Source: a virus
DNA length: 64,000 bases
IMG/VR virus record: IMGVR_UViG_3300025012_000055
Coordinates: 27,381-91,380 of that record
Direction: 5' to 3' (one strand)
Positions within the stretch are counted from its first letter, which is position 1. The number at the start of each line of letters is the position of its first letter. Made by a program: the position numbers and the translations under genes. Shown here one piece after another: positions 26,179 through 32,984 of the stretch. A model generated the notes under the pieces. It saw nothing but the letters and a program-made list of their open reading frames with translations. It was not told the origin of the DNA and did no database searches.

Positions 26179-26796
26179 ATGAATAATTTTTTAAAAAATT
26201 TTAGAAGATTATCTGGAATTAAAGAACTTTCATTAACTGAAGAATTTACTGGTTTCAAAAGAATTCATGTTTTAGAAACCGTTGGCAGAGGAATATCCTC
26301 TTTACAGCTTAACGGTATTTCTATTAACAGAGATAATTCAAAAGATAATGTAATAAATTATCAAATAAAAGAAGGAATATTAACAGAAGAAAAAGAATTT
26401 GTTTTCCCGGAAAATCAAAAAGGTGGAATTATTGTTTTTTCTATTGATGTTAATAAAAAGTTTGAATATAAAAATTTAATTGATAAAATTAAAGAATGGT
26501 TTAAACAAAAATATCAATCATTATTAAACAGAATATTTAAAGATAAAAAATTATCAAAAATTATAAGTAAACATGAAGAAATAACTGGATTTAGCATCGG
26601 TAAATTTTTTAAAGGAAGATATAAATCTCCTAATGGAAAACATTATGATGAAACAAGTACATCAATTGAAATAATTGGTATTGGTTCTGAATTATTGGAA
26701 ATTGTTGCATCAAAAATTGCTAGTGAATTTAATCAGGAAAGTGTATTAGTAAAAGATTATATAAAAAATGAAATATATTTAGCAAATAAAAAATAA
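26179..26796 (+). CDS. Unknown protein with head-targeting-like N-terminus
   Basis: 205 residues. Begins NFLKNFRRLSGIKELSLTEE, the RLSGI-type segment seen in several proteins of this window that may be packaged in the head. The C-terminal part (KHYDETSTSIEIIGI, FNQESVLVKDY) shares the QES pattern with the gene upstream. No enzyme motif. Likely expressed together with its neighbour. Confidence 0.55.
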   Translation: MNNFLKNFRRLSGIKELSLTEEFTGFKRIHVLETVGRGISSLQLNGISINRDNSKDNVINYQIKEGILTEEKEFVFPENQKGGIIVFSIDVNKKFEYKNLIDKIKEWFKQKYQSLLNRIFKDKKLSKIISKHEEITGFSIGKFFKGRYKSPNGKHYDETSTSIEIIGIGSELLEIVASKIASEFNQESVLVKDYIKNEIYLANKK

Positions 26797-26808
26797 TTGA
26801 TAAATAAT

Positions 26809-26839
26809 TTGGATATGTCATTTATTTTACTTACCTTTG
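26809..26839 (+). promoter_or_regulatory. Bacteroidota-type promoter
   Basis: TTG at 26809-26811, 20-nt spacer, TACCTTTG at 26832-26839. Confidence 0.85.
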
Positions 26840-26870
26840 TATTTTAAAATTAAAATTAACTATTATTTTT

Positions 26871-27071
26871 ATGGATACAAATATAAAAGAACAAATTGAT
26901 AATATGGATTATGAATCAATGTTAAGATTATGGAGATTTAGTCCTGCTGGCCATTCATTATTTCAAGGAGAATCTGGTGAATATTTCAGTAAAAATATGA
27001 AAGAAAAACGTGATAAATTACCAAATGAAGAACATCCAATCATATCAAAAAGAATAGGTTGGGAAAAATAA
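26871..27071 (+). CDS. Small conserved phage/bacterial protein
   Basis: 66 residues. IDNMDYESMLRLWRF followed by PAGHSLFQGESGEYF and a Lys/Glu helix is a pattern found in small proteins of phages and bacteria with unknown function. Monocistronic, with its own promoter. Confidence 0.7.
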   Translation: MDTNIKEQIDNMDYESMLRLWRFSPAGHSLFQGESGEYFSKNMKEKRDKLPNEEHPIISKRIGWEK

Positions 27072-27083
27072 TTCATTTTATAC

Positions 27084-27114
27084 TTGTTTATTTTAATTAT
27101 TTTACTTACTTTTG
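27084..27114 (+). promoter_or_regulatory. Promoter of tRNA operon 1
   Basis: TTG at 27084-27086, 20-nt spacer, TACTTTTG at 27107-27114. Confidence 0.85.
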
Positions 27115-27138
27115 TATCTTGAAAGTATTTATAATAAA

Positions 27139-27210
27139 ATGAAAAACATAAATTTACATAATCTCCCACAGCTACCCAGTAATAAACATTGGGGTGGAAA
27201 ACTTATGTAA
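27139..27210 (+). CDS. Leader peptide of tRNA operon 1
   Basis: 23 codons, ATG 27139 to TAA 27208-27210. In the middle (27163-27177) it has the run CTC CCA CAG CTA CCC, that is Leu-Pro-Gln-Leu-Pro. These are the amino acids of the three tRNAs encoded downstream: Pro(TGG), Leu(TAG), Gln(TTG). Such C-rich codons are rare in this AT-rich genome. The leader starts 25 nt after the promoter, and a terminator follows 29 nt after its stop. I infer a regulatory peptide whose translation is sensed rather than a functional product. Confidence 0.75.
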   Translation: MKNINLHNLPQLPSNKHWGGKLM

Positions 27211-27248
27211 AAAAATTAAAAAAATACAATAGATTATAAACCCTGATG
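27187..27248 (+). promoter_or_regulatory. Antiterminator pairing of tRNA operon 1
   Basis: CATTGGGGT (27187-27195), inside the leader ORF, can pair over nine positions (two of them G-U) with ACCCTGATG (27240-27248), the 5' arm of the terminator. A weak upstream pairing of CCCA (27175-27178) with TGGG (27190-27193) could sequester it. The segment ends 12 nt before the stop codon, so a ribosome that finishes the leader covers it. Confidence 0.65.
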
Positions 27249-27280
27249 TTCAATAAAAAAGTCATCAGGGTTTTTTTATT
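27239..27280 (+). terminator. Intrinsic terminator of tRNA operon 1 (attenuator)
   Basis: Stem ACCCTGATG (27240-27248) with CATCAGGGT (27263-27271), followed by seven T. Located between the leader ORF and the first tRNA, so it stops the tRNA transcript unless bypassed. Confidence 0.9.
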
Positions 27281-27298
27281 GATAAAAAATTAAAATAT

Positions 27299-27366
27299 GG
27301 TGTTAGTTCAGAGGCAGAACGCTACATTTGGGATGTAGAGGTCGAGATATCATAATTCTCACACCA
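27299..27366 (+). tRNA. tRNA-Pro(TGG)
   Basis: Cloverleaf with anticodon stem CTACA/TGTAG and loop TTTGGGA (anticodon TGG). T-loop is atypical (ATCATAA) and one acceptor pair is mismatched. No CCA encoded. Confidence 0.75.
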
Positions 27367-27385
27367 TACAAAAAAATTAAAAAAT

Positions 27386-27459
27386 ATTCCAGTATCCCAA
27401 TTGGTAGAGGATATAGTATTAGAAACTATAAAGTGAGAGTTCGAATCTCTCCTGGAGTA
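27386..27459 (+). tRNA. tRNA with anticodon TAG (Leu), class I shape
   Basis: Acceptor ATTCCAG/CTGGAGT, anticodon stem ATAGT/ACTAT with loop ATTAGAA (anticodon TAG, reads CUN), T-arm GAGAG TTCGAAT CTCTC. The variable region is only five nt (AAAGT); normal tRNA-Leu has a long variable arm, so its amino-acid identity is not certain. Confidence 0.75.
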
Positions 27460-27460
27460 C

Positions 27461-27534
27461 TACCGGATCTTCTAATTTTGGCAGGAAAGCACCCTTTGAA
27501 GGTGATAATATAGGTTAGATCCCTACTCTGGTAA
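27461..27534 (+). tRNA. tRNA-Gln(TTG)
   Basis: Acceptor TACCGGA/TCTGGTA, anticodon loop CTTTGAA (anticodon TTG), T-stem with one A-C mismatch. Begins 2 nt after the previous tRNA; processing must be tight. Confidence 0.75.
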
Positions 27535-27565
27535 CTACAAAAATTAAAAAAATATTAGATAATAC

Positions 27566-27596
27566 TTGTTTATTTCAATTATTTTACTTACCTTTG
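27566..27596 (+). promoter_or_regulatory. Bacteroidota-type promoter
   Basis: TTG at 27566-27568 region, 20-nt spacer, TACCTTTG at 27589-27596. Drives the three small genes between tRNA operons 1 and 2. Confidence 0.85.
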
Positions 27597-27638
27597 TATT
27601 CTAAATATCTGAATTAATAACTTAAAAACCTAAAAAAA

Positions 27639-27845
27639 ATGAAAGATAAACCACAAAAGCCGAAATTGAATACTACTGTTGTTGGCGGTAGTTTTTATTG
27701 GGTTAGACCATTTCAAGGAGATGAATTTGAACCTGCAAAGGCTAGAGATAGATATGAGAATGGAGAGCTATATTTCTGCTTTACAAACGGTAGTGTGTTG
27801 GAAGTAGAGCGCGCTTGGGAGGTTGAGCCATTAAATTTCAGCTAA
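27639..27845 (+). CDS. Unknown small protein, less AT-rich
   Basis: 68 residues, with a beta-strand pattern (VVGGSFYWVRPF, GELYFCFTNGSVLEV). Base composition is clearly richer in G+C than the genome average, suggesting recent acquisition. No family recognised. Confidence 0.55.
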   Translation: MKDKPQKPKLNTTVVGGSFYWVRPFQGDEFEPAKARDRYENGELYFCFTNGSVLEVERAWEVEPLNFS

Positions 27846-27900
27846 CGGTTTTGGGATTGCTGTCAGGTTTCTTACGGATTAACAACTAAAATATAATTAT

Positions 27901-28140
27901 ATGAACGAAGAATTAAGAGTGATATCACAAAGCTATTGCGGAATGACACCGAAAGATAAAGGATGCAAAACTTGGGCTGAGATGCAACAGAAAATGGCAG
28001 ATGAATTGGAATGTGTAGTAAAAAATTATATTGTCCAAGCAAATGTTAGCGGACACTTGTGCCAATGTGGAAATCCGATTGCCAGAACGGAGTGCGATGA
28101 TTGTTTAGACAATAGAATTAGATGCAAGTTAGAAAATTAG
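27901..28140 (+). CDS. Small Cys-rich protein, likely zinc-binding
   Basis: 79 residues. LCQCGNPI (about 58) and TECDDCLDNRIRC (about 67) give five cysteines arranged as a short zinc ribbon; the N-terminal half is helical (TWAEMQQKMADELE). Higher G+C than the genome. Role unknown. Confidence 0.6.
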   Translation: MNEELRVISQSYCGMTPKDKGCKTWAEMQQKMADELECVVKNYIVQANVSGHLCQCGNPIARTECDDCLDNRIRCKLEN

Positions 28141-28222
28141 GTACAATTTCCGCTAACGCATCGGAGATTTATGAAGGATTTTTTACGACTTAAACTACAA
28201 ATTTAAAAATATAAAAAACACA

Positions 28223-28465
28223 ATGACAAAAGAAGAATTGATTACAAAGCAACAACTGGAAATAGAGCAGTATCAAATTGCAATAGAAGAAAACAAAAAA
28301 CTGCTGAAAAAGATAAAACTAAATTTCATTGCGATAGGGATGCCGTTAAATGATAACCTATTGCAATTTGATAAGAAGCAGATAAAATGGTGCTTGGAAA
28401 CATTAGAAATGATTGAACAAATTAACTGTACTGTGCTTGACTATGAGGGTGTGTGGGCGGGTTAA
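28223..28465 (+). CDS. Small coiled-coil protein
   Basis: 80 residues. A helix rich in Glu, Gln and Lys (residues 2-32) is probably coiled coil. No family recognised. Last of the three less AT-rich small genes. Confidence 0.55.
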   Translation: MTKEELITKQQLEIEQYQIAIEENKKLLKKIKLNFIAIGMPLNDNLLQFDKKQIKWCLETLEMIEQINCTVLDYEGVWAG

Positions 28466-28502
28466 AAAGTTTGCGTATAAGTAGGGGATTGTCGCAATAT
28501 TA

Positions 28503-28533
28503 TTGATTTTTTAAAATATTTTACTTATATTTG
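28503..28533 (+). promoter_or_regulatory. Promoter of tRNA operon 2
   Basis: TTG at 28503-28505 region, 20-nt spacer, TATATTTG at 28526-28533. Confidence 0.85.
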
Positions 28534-28558
28534 TACTTTGAAACTATTTATTAAGAAA

Positions 28559-28639
28559 ATGAAAAACTGGTTAAACATATCAATTCATAGTAATAGTCGT
28601 AATATTATACGACCTGGAAGGGGTATGTTTATACAATAA
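28559..28639 (+). CDS. Leader peptide of tRNA operon 2
   Basis: 26 codons, ATG 28559 to TAA 28637-28639. Between 28565 and 28606 it carries Asn (AAC, AAC, AAT, AAT), Trp (TGG), Ser (TCA, AGT, AGT), Ile (ATT, ATT), His (CAT) and Arg (CGT). The seven tRNAs encoded downstream are Asn, Ser(TGA), Trp, Ser(GCT), Ile(GAT), Arg(ACG) and His, and each has at least one exactly matching codon here. The last third of the ORF holds the antiterminator segment. I infer translation of this peptide senses the supply of these tRNAs. Confidence 0.8.
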   Translation: MKNWLNISIHSNSRNIIRPGRGMFIQ

Positions 28640-28670
28640 TCATTTTTAAAAGATATATAAAAAACCCCTT
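28618..28670 (+). promoter_or_regulatory. Antiterminator pairing of tRNA operon 2
   Basis: AAGGGGT (28618-28624), within the leader ORF, is fully complementary to ACCCCTT (28664-28670), the terminator 5' arm, and identical to the terminator 3' arm. A 6-bp hairpin GTCGTA/TACGAC (28596-28613) forms just upstream. The segment ends 12 nt before the stop codon, as in operon 1. Confidence 0.7.
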
Positions 28671-28696
28671 GGATTAAGTTTTTAAGGGGTTTTTTA
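28660..28696 (+). terminator. Intrinsic terminator of tRNA operon 2 (attenuator)
   Basis: Stem AAAAACCCCTT (28660-28670) with AAGGGGTTTTT (28684-28694), followed by T. Lies five nt before the first tRNA gene. Confidence 0.9.
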
Positions 28697-28700
28697 ATTT

Positions 28701-28774
28701 TGGTCTGTAACTCAGAAGTTTAGAGTGCCAAGCCGTTAACTTGGAAGCCGGGATGGCAGAATTCCCCAGACCAG
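28701..28774 (+). tRNA. tRNA-Asn(GTT)
   Basis: Acceptor TGGTCTG/CAGACCA, D-stem ACTC/GAGT, anticodon stem CCAAG/CTTGG with loop CCGTTAA (anticodon GTT). Position 33 is C instead of the nearly universal T. Confidence 0.75.
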
Positions 28775-28790
28775 CTGGAAATATAAAAAA

Positions 28791-28874
28791 GGAAAAGGAC
28801 TGGCATGGACGAAGAGATAGTCTTGAAAACTATTGTGTGTAAAAACATCGTGAGTTCGATTCTCACCTTTTCCG
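28791..28874 (+). tRNA. tRNA-Ser(TGA)
   Basis: Acceptor GGAAAAG/CTTTTCC, anticodon stem ATAGT/ACTAT with loop CTTGAAA (anticodon TGA), long variable arm, T-arm GTGAG TTCGATT CTCAC. Confidence 0.85.
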
Positions 28875-28888
28875 CTTTTTTAAAAAAC

Positions 28889-28959
28889 AGGTTCTTGGTG
28901 TAATGGCAGCATCTGAAATTCCAAACTTCAGGGTATGGGTTCGAATCCTATAAAACTTG
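28889..28959 (+). tRNA. tRNA-Trp(CCA)
   Basis: Anticodon loop TTCCAAA (anticodon CCA), T-arm ATGGG TTCGAAT CCTAT. One A-C mismatch in the acceptor stem and one in the anticodon stem. Confidence 0.7.
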
Positions 28960-28960
28960 C

Positions 28961-29046
28961 GGAAAATAAACCAATCAGGGTATTGGGCCTATTTGCTAAA
29001 TAGTGCGTTCTGTAAAAAGAATGTGTTTCAAATACTCTGTCCTCCG
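28961..29046 (+). tRNA. tRNA-Ser(GCT)
   Basis: D-stem CCAA/TTGG, anticodon stem CCTAT/ATAGT with loop TTGCTAA (anticodon GCT), long variable arm CGTTC/GAATG. T-arm and acceptor stem are weak (several A-C mismatches), so exact ends are uncertain. Confidence 0.65.
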
Positions 29047-29056
29047 CAAAATTATA

Positions 29057-29131
29057 TTGACCAGTAGCTCAATTGGTGGAGCAACATTCTGATGAAATGA
29101 AGGTCGAAGGTTCAAATCCTTCCTGGTCAAC
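29057..29131 (+). tRNA. tRNA-Ile(GAT)
   Basis: Acceptor TTGACCA/TGGTCAA, D-arm GCTC/GAGC, anticodon loop CTGATGA (anticodon GAT), T-arm GAAGG TTCAAAT CCTTC. Confidence 0.85.
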
Positions 29132-29138
29132 AAAAAAC

Positions 29139-29213
29139 TATTTTCTTAGTTTAACTGGATAAAATATTTGGCTACGAACCAAAAGATGAGAGTTCGAATC
29201 TTTCAGAAAATAC
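29139..29213 (+). tRNA. tRNA-Arg(ACG)
   Basis: Acceptor TATTTTC/GAAAATA, anticodon stem TTTGG/CCAAA with loop CTACGAA (anticodon ACG; needs A-to-I at 34 to read CGC/CGA), T-arm GAGAG TTCGAAT CTTTC. Confidence 0.85.
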
Positions 29214-29227
29214 ATTATAATTAATAT

Positions 29228-29302
29228 GGTGCTATTGTTGTAAATTGGTGAGCATAGAAAACTGTGAATTTTCAGGTAAAGGTTCAATTCCTTTATGGCA
29301 CC
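29228..29302 (+). tRNA. tRNA-His(GTG)
   Basis: The extra G at -1 (29228) pairs with C73 (29302), as required for tRNA-His. Acceptor GTGCTAT/ATGGCAC, anticodon stem GAAAA/TTTTC with loop CTGTGAA (anticodon GTG). Confidence 0.85.
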
Positions 29303-29310
29303 CAATAATC

Positions 29311-30003
29311 TTAATTTAATAATTCAAAAACTTCTTTTATTCCTTCACTAGCTTTTTTATTAATATAAGTAATTTCCATTCCAATTTTACTTAAACTTTT
29401 AACTGGGTTTGGATCAATAAAAAATACTTCACAAGATAATTTTATATAAGTTAACATTTGAAAACAATAATGGATAAATAAAGAAGTTCCAATTATTATT
29501 AAATAATCACATTTTTCAATTGTTTTATATGATTCTTCAATATTACAAGGATATTCCCCAAACCAAACAACATGAGGTCTTAATTGTGAGCCATTTTCAC
29601 ATTTATCACCCAACTTTATATCATTATAACCACAATCATATATTAAATCTTCATCTGATGAGCTTTGAGATTTTGTAAGTTCCCCATGAATGTGAATAAC
29701 ATTTGAAGAGCCACCCCTTTCATGTAAATTATCAACATTTTGAGTTATCACGGTAACATCAAAATTATTTTCAAGTTCTGCAATTAATTTATGCGCCAGA
29801 TTTGGTTTTACATTTTCCAGTTGCCTTCTTCTTTCGTTATAAAAATCTAAAACTTTTTGTTTATCTTTGTGCCATGCACTTATTGTTGCAACATCATCTA
29901 TTTTATGGTTTAACCATAAACCATTTTTTCCTGTCCTGAATGTTGGGATGCCAGATTCCTCACTTACGCCCGCACCAGTAAAAACAACTATTTTCTTTTT
30001 CAT
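29311..30003 (-). CDS. Sir2-family NAD-dependent protein deacylase (sirtuin)
   Basis: 230 residues, close in length to bacterial CobB. Shows the family motifs: FTGAGVSEESGIPTFR (NAD binding, about 7-22), TQNVDNLHERGG (catalytic centre, about 104), HIHGEL with the catalytic His, and IIGTSL near the end. The zinc-binding cysteines are altered or missing (only scattered Cys remain), so a small zinc-free class is possible. It could remove acyl groups from host proteins using NAD, but the target is unknown. It is transcribed leftward with its stop just beyond the tRNA-His gene. Confidence 0.9.
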   Translation of the reverse strand: MKKKIVVFTGAGVSEESGIPTFRTGKNGLWLNHKIDDVATISAWHKDKQKVLDFYNERRRQLENVKPNLAHKLIAELENNFDVTVITQNVDNLHERGGSSNVIHIHGELTKSQSSSDEDLIYDCGYNDIKLGDKCENGSQLRPHVVWFGEYPCNIEESYKTIEKCDYLIIIGTSLFIHYCFQMLTYIKLSCEVFFIDPNPVKSLSKIGMEITYINKKASEGIKEVFELLN

Positions 30004-30041
30004 TTATTTGTTTTTTTAATAAATATTTATAAATAAGAATA

Positions 30042-30052
30042 TATTTATATAA
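30042..30052 (+). promoter_or_regulatory. TATTTATATAA box
   Basis: Copy of the recurring box, 12 nt before the ATG at 30065. A second palindromic copy (AAATATTTATAAATA) at about 30022 faces the sirtuin gene. Confidence 0.5.
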
Positions 30053-30064
30053 TGATATAATAAC

Positions 30065-30763
30065 ATGAAAGATCAAATATCCAGAATGAAAGAATTGATT
30101 AATTATAATATTAATTATGGTTATATTAATGAAGAAATGGAAACTTCTGATAATTTTATAAATAATACATTTCAAGAATATAAAGAAAAAAATGCAATTG
30201 CAGTTGAGGTTAGCATTGATTCAGAAAATGATGTTGATTACAGATTAGCACTTATATTAAGATTTACAAATGTTAGTGGATATGATGAATTAGTATTTTA
30301 TTTTTCATTAATAGATAAAAATAATCAGTTTGTAAAAGGAAAAGAAAGTATTTATAATAGAGAAGAAGCAAATAAATATTTACCAAAAAAATTACAAGGT
30401 AGTATTTCTTTTTTTACTAAACTAAAAGAAATGTTTAAAAAATTAATAAATATGGAAACACCAGATATATTTTTTATGGAAACATATGAAGATTTTATAA
30501 GTGAAAGATTATTAAATCCTTATAGAAATTTAATTCCATTAATATTGGAAAATGGATATCTTTTGGAAAAAGAAGGAATATCCCATGATAAAAAGAAATA
30601 TTATTGGAAATTTGTAAAAAAAACAAATCAACAAATAAAAGAAGATAAGGAATTTGAATATTTTATAAATAATTTTAAAAAAGATGATGAATATTGGGAA
30701 AAATTTAATAAAGAATCAAGAATAATTATTGAGAAAATGTATGGAAATAAAAAAATTATTTAA
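30065..30763 (+). CDS. Unknown putative head protein with N-terminal targeting-like segment
   Basis: 232 residues. Begins MKDQISRMKELINYN, the RMKEL-type segment seen at the ends of scaffold and other putative head proteins here. The C-terminal half matches the 118-residue protein at 162-518. Middle beta-rich domain (VEVSIDSENDVDYRL). Function unknown; late box upstream supports a virion role. Confidence 0.65.
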   Translation: MKDQISRMKELINYNINYGYINEEMETSDNFINNTFQEYKEKNAIAVEVSIDSENDVDYRLALILRFTNVSGYDELVFYFSLIDKNNQFVKGKESIYNREEANKYLPKKLQGSISFFTKLKEMFKKLINMETPDIFFMETYEDFISERLLNPYRNLIPLILENGYLLEKEGISHDKKKYYWKFVKKTNQQIKEDKEFEYFINNFKKDDEYWEKFNKESRIIIEKMYGNKKII

Positions 30764-30766
30764 AAA

Positions 30767-31744
30767 ATGAAAACTTTAAAATCCGTTGGTGAGTTCCCAA
30801 ATATAAGAAAAGGAGAAATCAAAAAAGGAAATAATAATATCTTGTCTTCCCTCAAAATTAAAAATGATTTAAACAGAGATATTTGGGATGAAAATGATCA
30901 ACTAAAAGAAAATATAAAAAAAAATCTTTTGGAAGTTGGAAAAGATTTCTTTGATTATCTTGAATTAACCACAGAAATTAAAGATATAATAATAACAGGT
31001 TCTCTTTCAAATTATAATTGGTCCAAATATTCGGATATTGATTTACATGTTATTTTTGATTTTAATGATGTCAAAGAATCTGATGATATAGAATTTATAA
31101 AAGAATACAGCAATGCAAAAAAATCAATTTGGAATGATACCCACAATATAAAAATAAAAGGATTCGAGGTAGAAATATATGGGCAAGATAAAAATGAGGT
31201 TCATAAATCTAATGGTATTTATTCTGTTTTAAATAATAAATGGATAATAAAACCAATAAAAAAAGAATTTAAAGTTGACTATGAATTAATTAAAAATAAA
31301 GCAAATCAATTAATGAAAGAAATTGATAATTTATCTTCTGATAATAATTTAATAAAAAAAATTGATAAGATTAAAGATAAAATAAAACGTATGAGAGAAT
31401 GTGGTCTTGAACAGGGTGGGGAATATTCCATTGAAAATTTAACTTTTAAAATGTTAAAAAGAAGTGGTTATTTAAAAAAACTAAATGATATTAAAAATAA
31501 ATCTTATGATAATGAACTCTCAATTAAAGAAAAGTTAAATACAGAAGAATCTGATATGGGTCCAACTATTGGAGAACCAAAGGATAAACATGGATATGAT
31601 GATTCTGGGAATGAAAATGCAATGGGTTGGTGGGGATTGGAAGGTGGTGGAAGTTCCGATTATTCCTCATCTTCCTTTGATTCAAGTTCCGATATTTTTG
31701 ATTTAAAAGAATCATTAAAAAAAGAATTAAGAAAATATTTATAA
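30767..31744 (+). CDS. Nucleotidyltransferase-like protein
   Basis: 325 residues. IIITGSLSNYNWSKYSDIDLHV (about residues 79-99) is the GSxxN...SDIDLH signature of the polymerase-beta nucleotidyltransferase superfamily, followed by a third acidic position (GFEVEIYGQ). The C-terminal 100 residues are Ser/Gly-rich with GPTIGEPKDKHGYDD and end in DLKESLKKELRKYL. Similar proteins occur among structural genes of marine T4-like phages; the nucleotide and acceptor substrates are unknown. It follows the 30065 gene by 3 nt. Confidence 0.75.
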   Translation: MKTLKSVGEFPNIRKGEIKKGNNNILSSLKIKNDLNRDIWDENDQLKENIKKNLLEVGKDFFDYLELTTEIKDIIITGSLSNYNWSKYSDIDLHVIFDFNDVKESDDIEFIKEYSNAKKSIWNDTHNIKIKGFEVEIYGQDKNEVHKSNGIYSVLNNKWIIKPIKKEFKVDYELIKNKANQLMKEIDNLSSDNNLIKKIDKIKDKIKRMRECGLEQGGEYSIENLTFKMLKRSGYLKKLNDIKNKSYDNELSIKEKLNTEESDMGPTIGEPKDKHGYDDSGNENAMGWWGLEGGGSSDYSSSSFDSSSDIFDLKESLKKELRKYL

Positions 31745-31761
31745 CTTTTCTTTTTATGTAA

Positions 31762-31772
31762 TATTTATATAA
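31762..31772 (+). promoter_or_regulatory. TATTTATATAA box
   Basis: Immediately precedes an ATG (31773) whose frame stops after four codons, probably a remnant of a gene disrupted by the following HNH endonuclease. Confidence 0.45.
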
Positions 31773-31914
31773 TGAAGTTTGTTTAAATTGGTTAATAAAA
31801 TAATCAATAAAATATTAAAAACCCAATACCATTCATTTTTTTCCAATATTAATCAATTGGCAAACTTCAAAATGGGTGTGAGGGTTTTATATTTTTTTAA
31901 AAAAATAAACTTAT

Positions 31915-32928
31915 ATGATAATAACAAAATTTATAAAAATAAAAATTGGGGGTGGAAATATAAAACATTTTAAAAATTTAGGATATAAAATAAAGCGATT
32001 GGATATTATTACAATACCTATTGAACACCTACAAAAAGGAAGTCATCAAAAGATTAAAGTAAAATGTGATGTTTGTAATATAGAAAAAGAAATAGAACAT
32101 AGATTATATTTAAAAAATACTAAAAATTATACTATTGAATATTCTTGTTCTCAAAAATGTGCTTATAATATAGGTAAAAATCAAAAAACTTGTTTAAAAA
32201 AATATGGAGTGGAATTTACATCTCAAATAAAAGAACATAAGGAATTAGTAATAGAAACATGGAATAACAAATCAGAAAAAGAGTTAGAAGAAATAAATAA
32301 TAAACGTAATAATACTAAAAAAGAACTTTATGGAGATAAGTATTATAATAATATGGATAAAAATAAACAAACAAAATTAAAAAACCATGGAGATGAAAAT
32401 TATAATAACAGAAATAAATTTATAAAAACTTGTTTAAAAAAATATGGAGTAGAAAATGTTTTTCAAGTGGAAGAAATTAAAGAAATATCTAACCAAACTA
32501 TATTAAACACTTATGGTGTTAAACATGTCATGCATTCAGATAAAATTAAAAATAAAGCATTTGAAACTAGATATGGAATAACTCATGAAAAATTTATTGA
32601 AAGATTATCTGATTTCTTAAAATATAGAAAAAAAATTTTAAAAATAACAAATCAGCAATTATTATTTTTATTAAAAAATTATAATAAAAGAGGAAATACT
32701 AAAATAAAAGGATCTTATCATATTGATCATAAATTTTCAATTTTTGAGGGGTTTGTACAAAACATATCTCCACACATTATCGGTAATATAGTTAATCTTG
32801 AAATGTTAACTTGGGAAGATAATTGTAGTAAACATACTAAGTGTTCATTAACAAAAAAAGAATTGTTTAATTTATATGACAATAAAAATAAAATATTGAA
32901 ACAACTAGAAAAAGAATATAAAAAATAA
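31915..32928 (+). CDS. HNH homing endonuclease with NUMOD-type repeats
   Basis: 337 residues. N-terminal zinc-finger-like region (CDVCNIEKEIEHRL, CSQKC), then repeats of the CLKKYGVE type (at about 68, 168 and 192), known as DNA-binding NUMOD-like modules, and a C-terminal HNH core (YHIDHKFSIFEGF, then NLEMLTWEDNCSKH). Free-standing homing endonucleases of this sort are mobile and common between structural genes of T4-like phages. The 170 nt before it hold no convincing gene. Confidence 0.85.
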   Translation: MIITKFIKIKIGGGNIKHFKNLGYKIKRLDIITIPIEHLQKGSHQKIKVKCDVCNIEKEIEHRLYLKNTKNYTIEYSCSQKCAYNIGKNQKTCLKKYGVEFTSQIKEHKELVIETWNNKSEKELEEINNKRNNTKKELYGDKYYNNMDKNKQTKLKNHGDENYNNRNKFIKTCLKKYGVENVFQVEEIKEISNQTILNTYGVKHVMHSDKIKNKAFETRYGITHEKFIERLSDFLKYRKKILKITNQQLLFLLKNYNKRGNTKIKGSYHIDHKFSIFEGFVQNISPHIIGNIVNLEMLTWEDNCSKHTKCSLTKKELFNLYDNKNKILKQLEKEYKK

Positions 32929-32958
32929 TAAAATATAAATTTTTTTCTATTTAACTAA

Positions 32959-32970
32959 TATTTATAATAA
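32959..32970 (+). promoter_or_regulatory. TATTTATAATAA box
   Basis: 14 nt before the ATG at 32985, in the form ACTAATATTTATAATAA. Confidence 0.55.
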
Positions 32971-32984
32971 AAATATAAAAAATT

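Noticed and set aside
27328-27513. Open frame across tRNA operon 1
   Set aside because: Overlaps three tRNA genes whose cloverleafs explain the sequence.
31779-31973. 64-residue frame before the HNH gene
   Set aside because: No start context, mostly low-complexity AT-rich sequence, overlaps the HNH start.
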